A DNA stretch of 64,000 nucleotides from Oligoflexus sp. (GTDB lineage: Bacteria > Bdellovibrionota_B > Oligoflexia > Oligoflexales > Oligoflexaceae): assembly GCA_014378195.1 (NCBI GenBank), contig JACMOC010000014.1, forward strand, positions 336,076-400,075. Direction: 5' to 3'. Below, piece after piece: positions 56,285 to 64,000 of the stretch. The position numbers and the translations under genes are program-made. Numbering within the stretch: the stretch's first letter is position 1; each line of letters opens with the position of its first letter. The notes under the pieces were generated by a model that was not told the origin of the DNA, searched no databases, and saw only the letters and a list, made by a program, of their open reading frames with translations.

Positions 56285-56531
56285 ATTCGTGAATGACACG
56301 GTCACGGAACAGTCGCCATCCGAACTTAAATTTTTAAGCCGATCTGATGCAACTAAAAAGGCTATTCGATCTGTAGCTGATATTCCGGACAGGCTCATCG
56401 ACCTTTTTATTAAGATATGTCGGGAAAACCAAGGCCGTTTATCGAAGTCTAAAAGAGACTCTCACTTTGGCAAATTGAGTGACGAGGAAATTCGGGAGAT
56501 GGAGGAAGCCTATCAAACCCAATTGTTTTAA
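56253..56531 (+). pseudogene. Fic-family protein C-terminal fragment
   Basis: The segment IPDRLIDLFIKICRENQGRL followed by SKRDSHFGKLSDEEIREMEE and a final AYQTQLF matches the C-terminal end of large Fic-domain proteins. The catalytic HPFx(D/E)GNGR motif and everything before it are missing. It directly follows the reverse-transcriptase remnant, so this 700-base strip is a graveyard of mobile or accessory DNA. Family call from memory of the C-terminal motif, moderately sure. Confidence 0.65.
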
Positions 56532-56729
56532 GACTACCGATCGATGGGGTTTGATGGATTAAACGCAGCAAGCCGGCAACCCACCTTGCTGTCCTTCCAT
56601 GACTACCGTCTTAGAAAAAAAACTAAACGGGGACATATTCCCTGTAATTTCAAGTCACGTATTTCTTCGCGTTAAACTTCGTACCCGTAAGGTCCGAATA
56701 CTGAAACAGAATCTAAGTCGGAGAAACAG

Positions 56730-58640
56730 TTGAAGATCATCCTCACATTAATGTTGGCATTCCTGGCCTTACTGCCGGGATCTCGGCTCCTTGCCGAAGG
56801 CAACCTTAATGCGTCGATCGAATCTCAAATTGAATCCGCAGCCAGTCAGATCCTTGGCACGAACCTACCTATCGAAAGCTTCCAGATCACAGCCGACGTG
56901 GTTCTGGACGAAAAAAAGCTTCCGAAGCTGCCCTTAAATCCCGCTGGAACACAAGAAAACATCATAAAATCAATGGCATTTGATAAAATAATGCTGCTGC
57001 CAACGTCGGTTAAAATCAAGATTTTCCTAGACGACACCGTCAACACCAAGGCCAAAGATCAAATTCGCGAAATCCTCACGAAAAAACTCCGTCTCGACAA
57101 GTCTCGGGGCGACGATATTGTGTTCGCGCCACTTATACTTCCCACAGCGGTTGTTCGGGTCAAAGAAGAGCTAAGCAAGACGGACAAGGATCTCCGCGAA
57201 GTCAGACTCAAGCTTGAGACTCTCCAGAAAGAAATTCAGGAGAAAGAGAAAACTGTTGCCGATCTTCGAAGTGAGAATCGACGTAACCTTGATAAGCTCT
57301 CAACACTGGAGAGCGGAAAAACAGCGAAAGATCCTATAACTGCGAAGACTGCGGAGCCTGGTTTTTTATCGCAATGGTCCCCTCTCTATCTCCCCATCGC
57401 AATATTTGCCATTGGACTTGCAGCCATTATCGTATTTTTTATGGGAAATGTTCGTTCGGCCAACATCATCGCAGGTTCCTTTTCCGCGATTGCCCAGAGT
57501 ATACCAAAGCTTGGGGACAAGCTCGGGTCGATCTCTGAGGGCGCTCCTCAGCAGGCCCTTATGCCAAGTTCCATAAAAGAAGCGAGCCTCCCCCCTGAGA
57601 ATGGGATGGAGCTCAAACAAAGATTATTTGATCTGCACGATCAGCTTACGTCTCACTATGATACCGAAATTCGGTCCTTTGTTCTCCAGCATGTCACAAC
57701 GCTTTTAAGGACAAACCCGAACTCATCATCAGCTGTGCTGCTCATGGAATTTCTTGGCAAGGATAGAGCCAACGAGCTTTTTGAGCTTATGGATGCGGAA
57801 TCCCAGTCGCGCGTTCTTACTTACATGCAAACCCGAAGTCCTGAGCCTCGAAAGCTTGAGATGATGATACGACTTGGGGAGGAGCTTAAGACTCTGCTGA
57901 TCTTAAGTAGTATGCAGAATAGCCAACTCAACAGAGATACCGAACTTGCCGTGCTTATCAGCCGCCTCGATGAAGGGCAGCGCCTGGTCGTGGCGCAGGC
58001 GCTTAATGAGGCCGCTTTAGGCCGTTATTTAAGCTATTTTCCTCCACGCGAAGTAGGGGCTCTCCTGAGCCAGTCCGATGCCTCATCGTCAACGCCTATA
58101 CTGGATGCGCTCGCTCATCTGCCTGACTATGCAGAGCTTGCCGGAGAAGATGCCGCGATCGAATCCGCCATCGCACGCGTCACCGCGCAGTCCGACGTGA
58201 AGCTCGTGCGCTATTTCTCGTACTTCAAAGAACTTATCGAATCGTCCGAAGAATCACTGGCCAAAGAGATACAAAGCAGACTCTCCCAGCCGTCTCTCAA
58301 GGCTTATCTCGATCAAAACGTAGTGACGTTCAAAATGATCTTCGAGATCTCGGCAGAGACTGTTGCCGATCTCTTGGGCCGACTTTCGGTCAAAGAATGT
58401 GCGGCTCTCTTTAAGCAGCTAACAGAGGCCCAGCAAGAATCCCTCAGTCTTAGTTTCTCAAGCCGAAAACGTGATCTCATTGCGGAAGAGATGGTTTTTC
58501 TCTCAGAACAGTCATCATCGGAAAACGAGCGGCTCTTTACTGTGGTCAAAGAAAAGATTGTTACGGACTTGCGTCGCCGCAATAAAGAAGGCTCGTTAAG
58601 TCGGCCCTCGGCGGCACGGACCTTAAAAATTGCTTCTTAG
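56730..58640 (+). CDS. FliF-like periplasmic domain fused to a FliG-like cytoplasmic region
   Basis: 636 residues from TTG 56730, chosen because GGAG lies 8 bases before it and a signal peptide starts at once (KIILTLMLAFLALLPGSRLL). Residues 25-140 resemble the last periplasmic domain of FliF (IESFQITADVVLDEKKL; VKIKIFLDD; LRLDKSRGDDIVF with Arg126-Gly127-Asp128). A coiled coil (about 145-195) and one membrane helix (217-238, LPIAIFAIGLAAIIVFFMG) follow. The remaining ~400 residues are cytoplasmic and helical, with FliG-like repeats (SSSAVLLMEFLGKDRANELF, GRYLSYFPPREVGALLSQSD, TVADLLGRLSVKECAALF). Function unknown; the shape suggests a rotor-like partner for stators such as MotAB. Confidence 0.65.
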   Translation: MKIILTLMLAFLALLPGSRLLAEGNLNASIESQIESAASQILGTNLPIESFQITADVVLDEKKLPKLPLNPAGTQENIIKSMAFDKIMLLPTSVKIKIFLDDTVNTKAKDQIREILTKKLRLDKSRGDDIVFAPLILPTAVVRVKEELSKTDKDLREVRLKLETLQKEIQEKEKTVADLRSENRRNLDKLSTLESGKTAKDPITAKTAEPGFLSQWSPLYLPIAIFAIGLAAIIVFFMGNVRSANIIAGSFSAIAQSIPKLGDKLGSISEGAPQQALMPSSIKEASLPPENGMELKQRLFDLHDQLTSHYDTEIRSFVLQHVTTLLRTNPNSSSAVLLMEFLGKDRANELFELMDAESQSRVLTYMQTRSPEPRKLEMMIRLGEELKTLLILSSMQNSQLNRDTELAVLISRLDEGQRLVVAQALNEAALGRYLSYFPPREVGALLSQSDASSSTPILDALAHLPDYAELAGEDAAIESAIARVTAQSDVKLVRYFSYFKELIESSEESLAKEIQSRLSQPSLKAYLDQNVVTFKMIFEISAETVADLLGRLSVKECAALFKQLTEAQQESLSLSFSSRKRDLIAEEMVFLSEQSSSENERLFTVVKEKIVTDLRRRNKEGSLSRPSAARTLKIAS

Positions 58641-58650
58641 CTGAAATTAC

Positions 58651-59016
58651 TCAGGAAGGGATAAAAACATGAATGCCAGTCACAATTTTTTGGATGATCC
58701 CGCGCTCAGTAAGTGAGCCAAGTATCACGCGGATGTCATCTTTTTGTAGCGTGTAGATCATGCCGGGCCTGGCCAAAGCCTCATTGATAAAAAGTCGACC
58801 GTCCGCAGGGATTACAACATCCGGATAGGCGACTTGACCTTTGAAAGATACACATTCAATGCAATTGAACACCGGGCGCATGTCCAGGGAACTCAGGACG
58901 ATAAACCGCCGTGTGACCTTAGTTTGATCGAGCGGCTGCTTAGGATCGGTATGCACACGGGAAGCATCTTGATTCAAAATAACAACCGACCAGCGGTTGG
59001 GATGCTGACGGCTCAT
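58651..59016 (-). CDS. Hypothetical protein, second of a coupled pair
   Basis: 121 residues, soluble, with RFIVLSSLDMRPVFNCIECV and KDDIRVILGSLTERGIIQKI, the latter shaped like a small winged-helix or helix-turn segment. No family recognised. Its ATG overlaps the stop of the upstream small gene (ATGA), so the two are co-translated. It ends 11 bases from the convergent FliF/FliG-like gene. Such a pair could be a regulatory or toxin-antitoxin-like unit, but nothing specific supports that. Confidence 0.6.
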   Translation of the reverse strand: MSRQHPNRWSVVILNQDASRVHTDPKQPLDQTKVTRRFIVLSSLDMRPVFNCIECVSFKGQVAYPDVVIPADGRLFINEALARPGMIYTLQKDDIRVILGSLTERGIIQKIVTGIHVFIPS

Positions 59017-59255
59017 GCCGGACGATCCTTCAACTGCAGTTCAGTCATTTCTCTCATGCTTTCGTCGTCCTCGTACAGATCAGCATAACCTTGTGTTTCG
59101 TTCACAAGTTTCAACTGAAGAAGAGGCAATGCAGCATCAATAATTGCCCGTACAGACTCAAAAAGTCCTCTCTCCATCAAATCATCAATAATCCCAATTG
59201 CATTGAGGGACACATCAATCCTTGGACGTTCAGTTTCGCGTTTTTGAGCTTTCAT
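59013..59255 (-). CDS. Small hypothetical protein, first of a coupled pair
   Basis: 80 residues from ATG 59255, preceded by a strong GGAGG ribosome-binding site; a further upstream ATG has none. Sequence MKAQKRETERPRIDVSLNAI, then a helical LMERGLFESVRAIIDAALPL and an acidic YADLYEDDESMREMTEL. No family recognised. It overlaps the following gene by 4 bases. Confidence 0.62.
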   Translation of the reverse strand: MKAQKRETERPRIDVSLNAIGIIDDLMERGLFESVRAIIDAALPLLQLKLVNETQGYADLYEDDESMREMTELQLKDRPA

Positions 59256-59550
59256 AGACGTTACCTCCGAGCCTAATGTCCCACTTATCGGTCCAATAAT
59301 CAATTAACTTTAGGGGCCAAATAATGGCCCAATCGATAATTTAGTATAAAGTCCAAGAATGACAATACGATATATTACTATGCCATTAATATCTTTGAGT
59401 TAGGACAAATGCCGCGTTCTTAAAACAGGGACTTAAGAAACTTATTTCGGGATATCATGATCTTAGACAGAGAACCCAAGTTTCTACCCATTGCCTGACA
59501 AAAAGCCTCATGTGATCGTCACCCTGCTCGATAAAAAAGGGGACGCACTC

Positions 59551-61269
59551 GTGAAATATCCTTTCCAGGCTCTAGCGTTAAGCTTACTGCTCACGGGCGC
59601 TGCAGCGGCTCAGGACAATGAAATTTGGCCAACTTGGGGCGGCAATCTTGAGAACACACATCAGGGCATCAATAGCCCTCTTATCACGCCTGAGACGGTT
59701 CATGATCTCAAAGTAAAGTGGAGCTATCAGACCCACGGCGATGTTTCAGCTATTCCAGTGGTAACTGAAAAGCATGTTTATTTTCCGGATTGGGGGACAT
59801 CGTTCGTAGGAGCTCTCACGGGTGGAAGTTTCCTTCATGCCCTTGATCGTGAAACTGGACGCTCAATTTGGTCCAAGTCGATTTTTCGTTATAGCAAAAA
59901 CCTTTTGAATTCAATCGCACGCAGTAGCTTCGCTATTTCGGGCGATCTCCTGATATTCGGAGATAACCGTGGATTAGTGGACTCGGTTCTGAGCATTCAT
60001 GGCTCGAAAGGAGCGTCGGTTTACGCGCTTAATAAAAACACCGGCGAGCTGGTTTGGAAAACGCGTCTCGATACCCACCAGCTCTCTATCGTCACACAAT
60101 CTCCGGTTATATATAATGGCAAGGTCTATGTAGGGACCTCATCGAATGAAGAGACCTCGGCCCGGATAACCAAAGACTGCTGTTCTTTCCGTGGTTCTAT
60201 GCTCGCCCTTGACCTTCAGACAGGCAAAATTATTTGGCAGACTTTTATGGCCCCGGGAGGCACGCAGAAAAGCGGTTTCACGGGCAATGCCCTCTGGGGT
60301 AGTCAACCCTCGATTGATGTCAAACGCAATGCTGTCTACATAGCGACAGGAAATAATTATACATTTCCAGATGAGTTGAAAAACTGTTTGAAGAGCTATC
60401 GTGGTCAGCCCATGAAACAACAAAGCGAATGCTACGACAAATTTGATAGACCCGATAACTATGCGAGCTCAGTACTCGCTCTCGATCTTGATACAGGCTC
60501 TATAAAATGGGCACGCAAGCTTCAAAACTCTGGTGCTTGGACGGAAGCCTGCAATCCTAAAATCATACCAATCCTGCCCGTAAATCCTTCGAATTGTGAC
60601 GACCTGGAATCCTTAGACTTCGACTTTGGCCAGGCGCCGATGTTACTCCACACTCGAAATGCAGGCATCGATCACGACATAGTCGCAGTTGGACAAAAAA
60701 GTGGTGTGTTCTGGGCATTTGATCCCGACAATCAAGGAGCAACACTTTGGACGACTCCCGTTGGGCCAGGCGGAGCGTTTGGTGGCATGGAATTTGGTGC
60801 AGCAAGCGATAACGAAAAGGTCTATGTTCAAATCACTAACTTCGACCACACTGAATATGAAATCAAAAATGGACCTCAGTCTGGGAAAAAAGCGCACGGA
60901 GGAAGCTGGGCTGCGCTTGATGCCGTTACAGGCAAAATCCTTTGGCAAACACCTGACCCTATGAGCGAAAAACCTTTGAAGGGCCTCTTGTCTCATCCGG
61001 TATATGGCGCTTTTTTAGGTGACGGCTTTTTTGCGGCCGACAAAGGGCCGATGGCCGTGAATAAAGGTGTGGTTTTTGCGGGATCTATGGATCGCAAAGG
61101 GCATATGTATGCTTTTGATAGCCGCGATGGCCGCATGCTATGGTCATTTCAGAGTGGTGGCTCCGTGATGGCAGCTCCAGCGATCGTCGATAACGTTCTT
61201 TATTGGGGCTCAGGCTATTCTAAGAGTGGCTTCGGGAATAAAACTTTCTATGCCTTTGATCTGAAGTAA
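59551..61269 (+). CDS. Exported PQQ-type beta-propeller dehydrogenase-like protein
   Basis: 572 residues from GTG 59551, chosen because AAGGGGA precedes it and a signal peptide follows directly (KYPFQALALSLLLTGAAAAQ). Propeller blades have the usual A-L-D/N-x-x-T-G-x-x-x-W pattern: HALDRETGRSIWSK, YALNKNTGELVWKT, LALDLQTGKIIWQT, LALDLDTGSIKWAR, AALDAVTGKILWQT and YAFDSRDGRMLWSF. The vicinal cysteines in DCCSFRGS fit PQQ-dependent alcohol dehydrogenases of the polyvinyl-alcohol type. No CxxCH heme site is present, so electrons would go to a separate carrier. Substrate unknown; a non-enzymatic propeller is possible. Confidence 0.8.
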   Translation: MKYPFQALALSLLLTGAAAAQDNEIWPTWGGNLENTHQGINSPLITPETVHDLKVKWSYQTHGDVSAIPVVTEKHVYFPDWGTSFVGALTGGSFLHALDRETGRSIWSKSIFRYSKNLLNSIARSSFAISGDLLIFGDNRGLVDSVLSIHGSKGASVYALNKNTGELVWKTRLDTHQLSIVTQSPVIYNGKVYVGTSSNEETSARITKDCCSFRGSMLALDLQTGKIIWQTFMAPGGTQKSGFTGNALWGSQPSIDVKRNAVYIATGNNYTFPDELKNCLKSYRGQPMKQQSECYDKFDRPDNYASSVLALDLDTGSIKWARKLQNSGAWTEACNPKIIPILPVNPSNCDDLESLDFDFGQAPMLLHTRNAGIDHDIVAVGQKSGVFWAFDPDNQGATLWTTPVGPGGAFGGMEFGAASDNEKVYVQITNFDHTEYEIKNGPQSGKKAHGGSWAALDAVTGKILWQTPDPMSEKPLKGLLSHPVYGAFLGDGFFAADKGPMAVNKGVVFAGSMDRKGHMYAFDSRDGRMLWSFQSGGSVMAAPAIVDNVLYWGSGYSKSGFGNKTFYAFDLK

Positions 61270-61376
61270 AAGCATTTATTCGAAAGGCGATTAACGGACG
61301 AGTTTCATGATTGGGAAACGCAAATTCATAACATTCCCGATCAATAGAACTGCCCGTAATTCACTTCGATAGCATC

Positions 61377-63143
61377 TCAGTCCTTCAACTGATTGTCCGC
61401 AATGTGATTAGCAGCTATGAAACCGAACGTCATAGCAGGGCCTATGGTCGCACCATTCCCAGCATAGCTATGCCCCATGACTGAGGCACTGGCGTTCCCA
61501 GCAGCATAAAGTCCTTCAATAACAGTTCCATTAGCACGCAATACTCGAGCGTTTGCATCTGTACGCAGCCCTCCCTTCGTTCCGAGATCACCTGGAACAA
61601 CTTTCAATGCATAATAAGGTGGCAGTGACAAGCGTGCGAGGCACGAATTAGGGACCACATTTGGATTGGTATAATAGTGATCGTAAGCGCTATTTCCGCG
61701 CCCAAAATCCAGATCTTCACCTGTTTCTGCAAAGGAATTGAATCGGCTAATTGTTTCTTTCAGAGCATCGCCGGGTACATTGATGCTTTCGGCCAAGCCT
61801 TCAATTGTCCAAGCTCTGTGGGCAACTCCGGCATTATACCAATCGTCAGGCAAAGGTAGAGTCGGAGGGATATCCTTAAATAAGTAGCTGTTTCGGTAAT
61901 GCTGGTCCGTGATCAACCACACCGACATTACGTCTGGATTGTCGTTGTCTTTATACATCGCATGCACGACATCGGTATAGGGAGCGCCTTCGTTGGTAAA
62001 TCGTTTGCCGTGTCCATTAACCAAAATGCTGCCGGCAAGTGTACGCTCAGGAAGACAGAAATACGTTTGGTCCGGCAAAGGAATCGACGGTCCCCACCAT
62101 GCATCATCCATCAAGGCAAGGTCGGCCCCTGCCCGTATACCCGCTTGAATGCCATCACCAGTGTTCGACTTTGTTCCCACTGTCCAATCAATCCCAATGG
62201 GCTGCGCTTGATACTGCTTACGCATTTCCAAATTATGTTCAAAGCCACCCGTAGCGATGATCACTCCGTGTTTTGCTTTCAGCTGAAGGTCCTGCCCGTT
62301 CTTTTTAACGAGAATACCGACCGCACGCCCCGAACTATCAAATTGCAAATCGCTCAAAGACGTATTGAGCCATACGGGAACTTCCGCATCCAAAAGACCC
62401 TTGCGCATACCTACGGCGAGCGCCTGACCCATCGTGTAAAGCTTCTCGCCCTTCAACAGCCCTTTGGCATAACGAGCAGCAGCTTTAGCCACCGTCGCTG
62501 CCCCTTTGACCGTAACTGCTGCCAGTGTTAGCCACTTGTATTCGTTACTATAGAGAATAATTCCAGGCGGAATGCGAATGTACGGATCATTGAGATTTTT
62601 CAATTCATTGCCGAGTATTTTGCCGTTGATCGCTTGAGCTTCAACGGAAGCTCCGTTTGGAAGTCCGCCTAGAAACTCTGGGTAATAATCCGAATAACCT
62701 TCCATGAATTGAAAGCGAAGGGGTGTGTTTCTTATCACCAGGTCTAACATCGCTGGACCGTTAGCAAGAAAAGCATGTTGACGTTCGGGCGTCACGTCCT
62801 TACCGACGACTTTAGCGAGATAGCTGGCTGCTTTAGAGGGGCTGTCGGGCACTCCCGCAGCGAGTATTACCGAGTTGTTTCGGATCCATATGCCGCCACC
62901 TGATCGCGCGAAAGAGCCACCGAATTTCGCTGCTTTTTCTACGACCAACACGCGCAATCCGCGCTTTGCAGCCGTCAAAGCCGCAGTCATACCGGCTGCA
63001 CCGCTTCCAACGACCAGAATATCGAATTCTGTGTCGGTGCCTTGAGCCATTGCTTTTGAGTTGAGCTTTGTCAGGGAACCGGCCGTAAAAATTGCGGCTA
63101 CTGTATTTTTAAGGAGCTGTCTGCGGTTTCGTTTTTGGCTCAT
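61377..63143 (-). CDS. Tat-exported FAD protein related to 3-ketosteroid dehydrogenases
   Basis: 588 residues from ATG 63143 (GAGAGA upstream). Twin-arginine signal KRNRRQLLKNTVAAIFTAG. FAD-binding VVGSGAAGMTAALTAAKRG starts near residue 43, then GGSFARSGGGIWIRNN. The C-terminal part, LPPYYALKVVPGDLGTKGGL and LYAAGNASASVMGHSYAG, closely follows 3-ketosteroid-delta1-dehydrogenases, including the Tyr of PYYA. Related fumarate-reductase-type flavoproteins are an alternative. Periplasmic location is unusual for steroid dehydrogenases. It is convergent with the PQQ-type gene, both being exported redox enzymes. Confidence 0.85.
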   Translation of the reverse strand: MSQKRNRRQLLKNTVAAIFTAGSLTKLNSKAMAQGTDTEFDILVVGSGAAGMTAALTAAKRGLRVLVVEKAAKFGGSFARSGGGIWIRNNSVILAAGVPDSPSKAASYLAKVVGKDVTPERQHAFLANGPAMLDLVIRNTPLRFQFMEGYSDYYPEFLGGLPNGASVEAQAINGKILGNELKNLNDPYIRIPPGIILYSNEYKWLTLAAVTVKGAATVAKAAARYAKGLLKGEKLYTMGQALAVGMRKGLLDAEVPVWLNTSLSDLQFDSSGRAVGILVKKNGQDLQLKAKHGVIIATGGFEHNLEMRKQYQAQPIGIDWTVGTKSNTGDGIQAGIRAGADLALMDDAWWGPSIPLPDQTYFCLPERTLAGSILVNGHGKRFTNEGAPYTDVVHAMYKDNDNPDVMSVWLITDQHYRNSYLFKDIPPTLPLPDDWYNAGVAHRAWTIEGLAESINVPGDALKETISRFNSFAETGEDLDFGRGNSAYDHYYTNPNVVPNSCLARLSLPPYYALKVVPGDLGTKGGLRTDANARVLRANGTVIEGLYAAGNASASVMGHSYAGNGATIGPAMTFGFIAANHIADNQLKD

Positions 63144-63636
63144 ACGTCTCTCTCTATGGTTAGAAGCTCGTACAGTTCTCACAAGAAAACCGTAGTGAGG
63201 CTAACACCCACGATTTTAAAAATCGTCAGGAAACTGTTGATTATACCGTGTTCTATTGCATGGGAATGGGTTTAATCACTTGAATATATGGTGTGCATTC
63301 ATTCGACGATTGTTAAATGAACAAAACCTTCGCGAGATCTGACAGCTCCAATGGCCGAATTGCAGGCGTGGTAGGTGAGCACGTATTCGCAACTGCGAAG
63401 AGGCATTCACAATCTCGAGCCATTTCGCTAGACGATCTTTATCACCACCACCATGGCTCATATATTTAAATTCCTCTTGGATGATTTAACAAGGTATCAT
63501 ACAATCATGGGAATATTTTTTGTCTGCTAGACGCGGGATGCACATTGAAATAGTGAATCCAACTTATTTGCCCTAATTCATAAATAAAAATCATATTTTT
63601 GTTTCGGAAATGATGACGTTATTTTTAGTTTCAGTA
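63144..63636. other. Intergenic region after the FAD protein gene's start
   Basis: Nearly 500 bases with no supported gene; one 61-codon frame lacks ribosome-binding site and family features. Strongly AT-rich near 63480-63640. No template-repeat-like copy of the neighbouring variable region was seen here. Confidence 0.5.
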
Positions 63637-63744
63637 TTACAAAGAACACCGCTGACCTAAGTACCAGGCTACGAGCGACGGGGGGCGGTGCTGGGCCAAG
63701 GTCCAACGCCCGGACCCCGCTCCGTAGCCCCAGTTGCCGCCCCG
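63637..63744 (-). other. Candidate variable region (DGR-like) in the SUMF1 paralogue
   Basis: Codes RGGNWGYGAGSGRWTLAQHR then PPSLVAWYLGQRCSL. On the coding strand the tract is visibly poor in adenine and rich in G and C compared with its flanks, as expected if template adenines were replaced. Variation from the giant's copy concentrates in NNC codons. Confidence 0.5.
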
Positions 63745-64000
63745 GATCGAGCCGCCCAAGGAACTGGCGTAATTATAAAAATCAGAATTGTCTGCTATTG
63801 TAGAAAGAGCCGACGAGCTTGGATAGGCTCGCATAAGGTCCATTTTAAAAGCCGAAATATTACTAGCGCCTCCTGGCAACGTCACACCGTACCACAGACC
63901 GTCTGTACCATTATCCTGACCAGCCGCAGAGAGTTGTTGTCCCGAAGTCCACTCCCAAACGTTCCCGACCATATCGGCCACCCCATAGCGCGAGCGACAG
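63637..64000 (-). CDS. SUMF1-domain protein, 3' end of a paralogue of the giant lipoprotein
   Basis: The frame is open from the window edge to TAA at 63637, giving about 120 C-terminal residues. CRSRYGVADMVGNVWEWTSG, DNGTDGLWYG, MDLMRAYPSSSALSTIADNS and YASSLGGSIRGGNW match the C-terminal SUMF1 domain of the protein encoded at 49244-55837 nearly position by position. Identity is well over half before the RGG motif, then drops sharply. The start and any FN3 repeats lie beyond the window. An apparent GTG start near 63981 is internal. Confidence 0.85.
   Translation of the reverse strand, partial: CRSRYGVADMVGNVWEWTSGQQLSAAGQDNGTDGLWYGVTLPGGASNISAFKMDLMRAYPSSSALSTIADNSDFYNYASSLGGSIRGGNWGYGAGSGRWTLAQHRPPSLVAWYLGQRCSL

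Noticed and set aside
59491..59550. TTG start 20 codons upstream for the PQQ-type protein
   Set aside because: It would bury the signal peptide; GTG 59551 has a good ribosome-binding site and starts the signal sequence.
63276..63461. 61-codon minus-strand frame before the last gene
   Set aside because: No supporting start signal or similarity.
1..64000. tRNA, rRNA, CRISPR arrays, riboswitches, phage or complete insertion sequences
   Set aside because: Looked for by eye on both strands; no cloverleaf with T-arm, spaced repeats, transposase or integrase was seen.

Overview
The window looks like the chromosome of a Gram-negative bacterium with a lipoprotein-rich envelope. Secreted DUF1552/DUF1592 proteins, many lipobox signal peptides, very large fibronectin-type surface lipoproteins, flagellar-motor-like proteins and a KaiC/hybrid-kinase operon together suggest the Bdellovibrionota/Oligoflexia or another former delta-proteobacterial lineage. 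That placement is inference. No rRNA, tRNA, CRISPR array or intact insertion sequence was seen.

Layout. 1-5.1 kb: a DUF1552/DUF1592 secreted pair, a small exported protein and a broken receiver/histidine kinase. 5.3-22.3 kb: a polysaccharide deacetylase, then a complete-looking aryl-polyene (APE) pigment cluster. The APE genes form two convergent operons. The + strand operon holds a GT2-acyltransferase fusion, MIO aromatic amino acid lyase, thioesterase, LolA-like protein, MMPL exporter, DUF3261 lipoprotein and AMP-ligase. The - strand operon holds ACP, KS, chain-length factor, dehydratase, ketoreductase, KS, ACP, COG4648 membrane protein, PlsC-like acyltransferase and dehydratase. A flavin-dependent halogenase lies beside it, so the pigment may be halogenated. 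22.5-28.5 kb: two wrecked sensor kinases flank an intact operon of a small conserved protein, a double-domain KaiC-like ATPase and a hybrid kinase. 29.2-36.9 kb: a zone of gene decay with remnants of cbb3 oxidase (ccoN, ccoP; ccoO missing), ilvE, galK and another truncated kinase, among intact ccoG, a universal stress protein and an ice-binding (DUF3494) lipoprotein.

37.6-42.9 kb carries secreted lipoproteins: an R-S-E type ADP-ribosyltransferase, a frameshifted DUF1592 cytochrome-like protein and a two-HKD phospholipase D. 43.0-48.9 kb is one tightly packed - strand operon: PEGA/TPR lipoprotein, outer-membrane protein, MotA, MotB, SpoIIE-type phosphatase and FecR-like protein. At 49.2-55.8 kb lies a 2197-residue FN3/SUMF1 lipoprotein. 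Remnants of a group II intron reverse transcriptase and a Fic protein follow, then a membrane protein that joins a FliF-like periplasmic domain to a helical, FliG-like cytoplasmic region. The end holds a small gene pair, a PQQ-type propeller enzyme, a Tat-exported ketosteroid-dehydrogenase-like flavoprotein and the 3' end of a paralogue of the giant lipoprotein.

Three points stand out. First, the C-termini of the two SUMF1 proteins differ in a way that resembles variable regions of diversity-generating retroelements: ten codons change at first and/or second position while keeping the third base. Second, the MotAB operon with its envelope partners, and the FliF/FliG-like protein 8 kb away, could be parts of a flagellar-motor-derived envelope machine. 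Third, at least seven genes have been broken, mostly by internal domain-sized deletions, including four sensor kinases.
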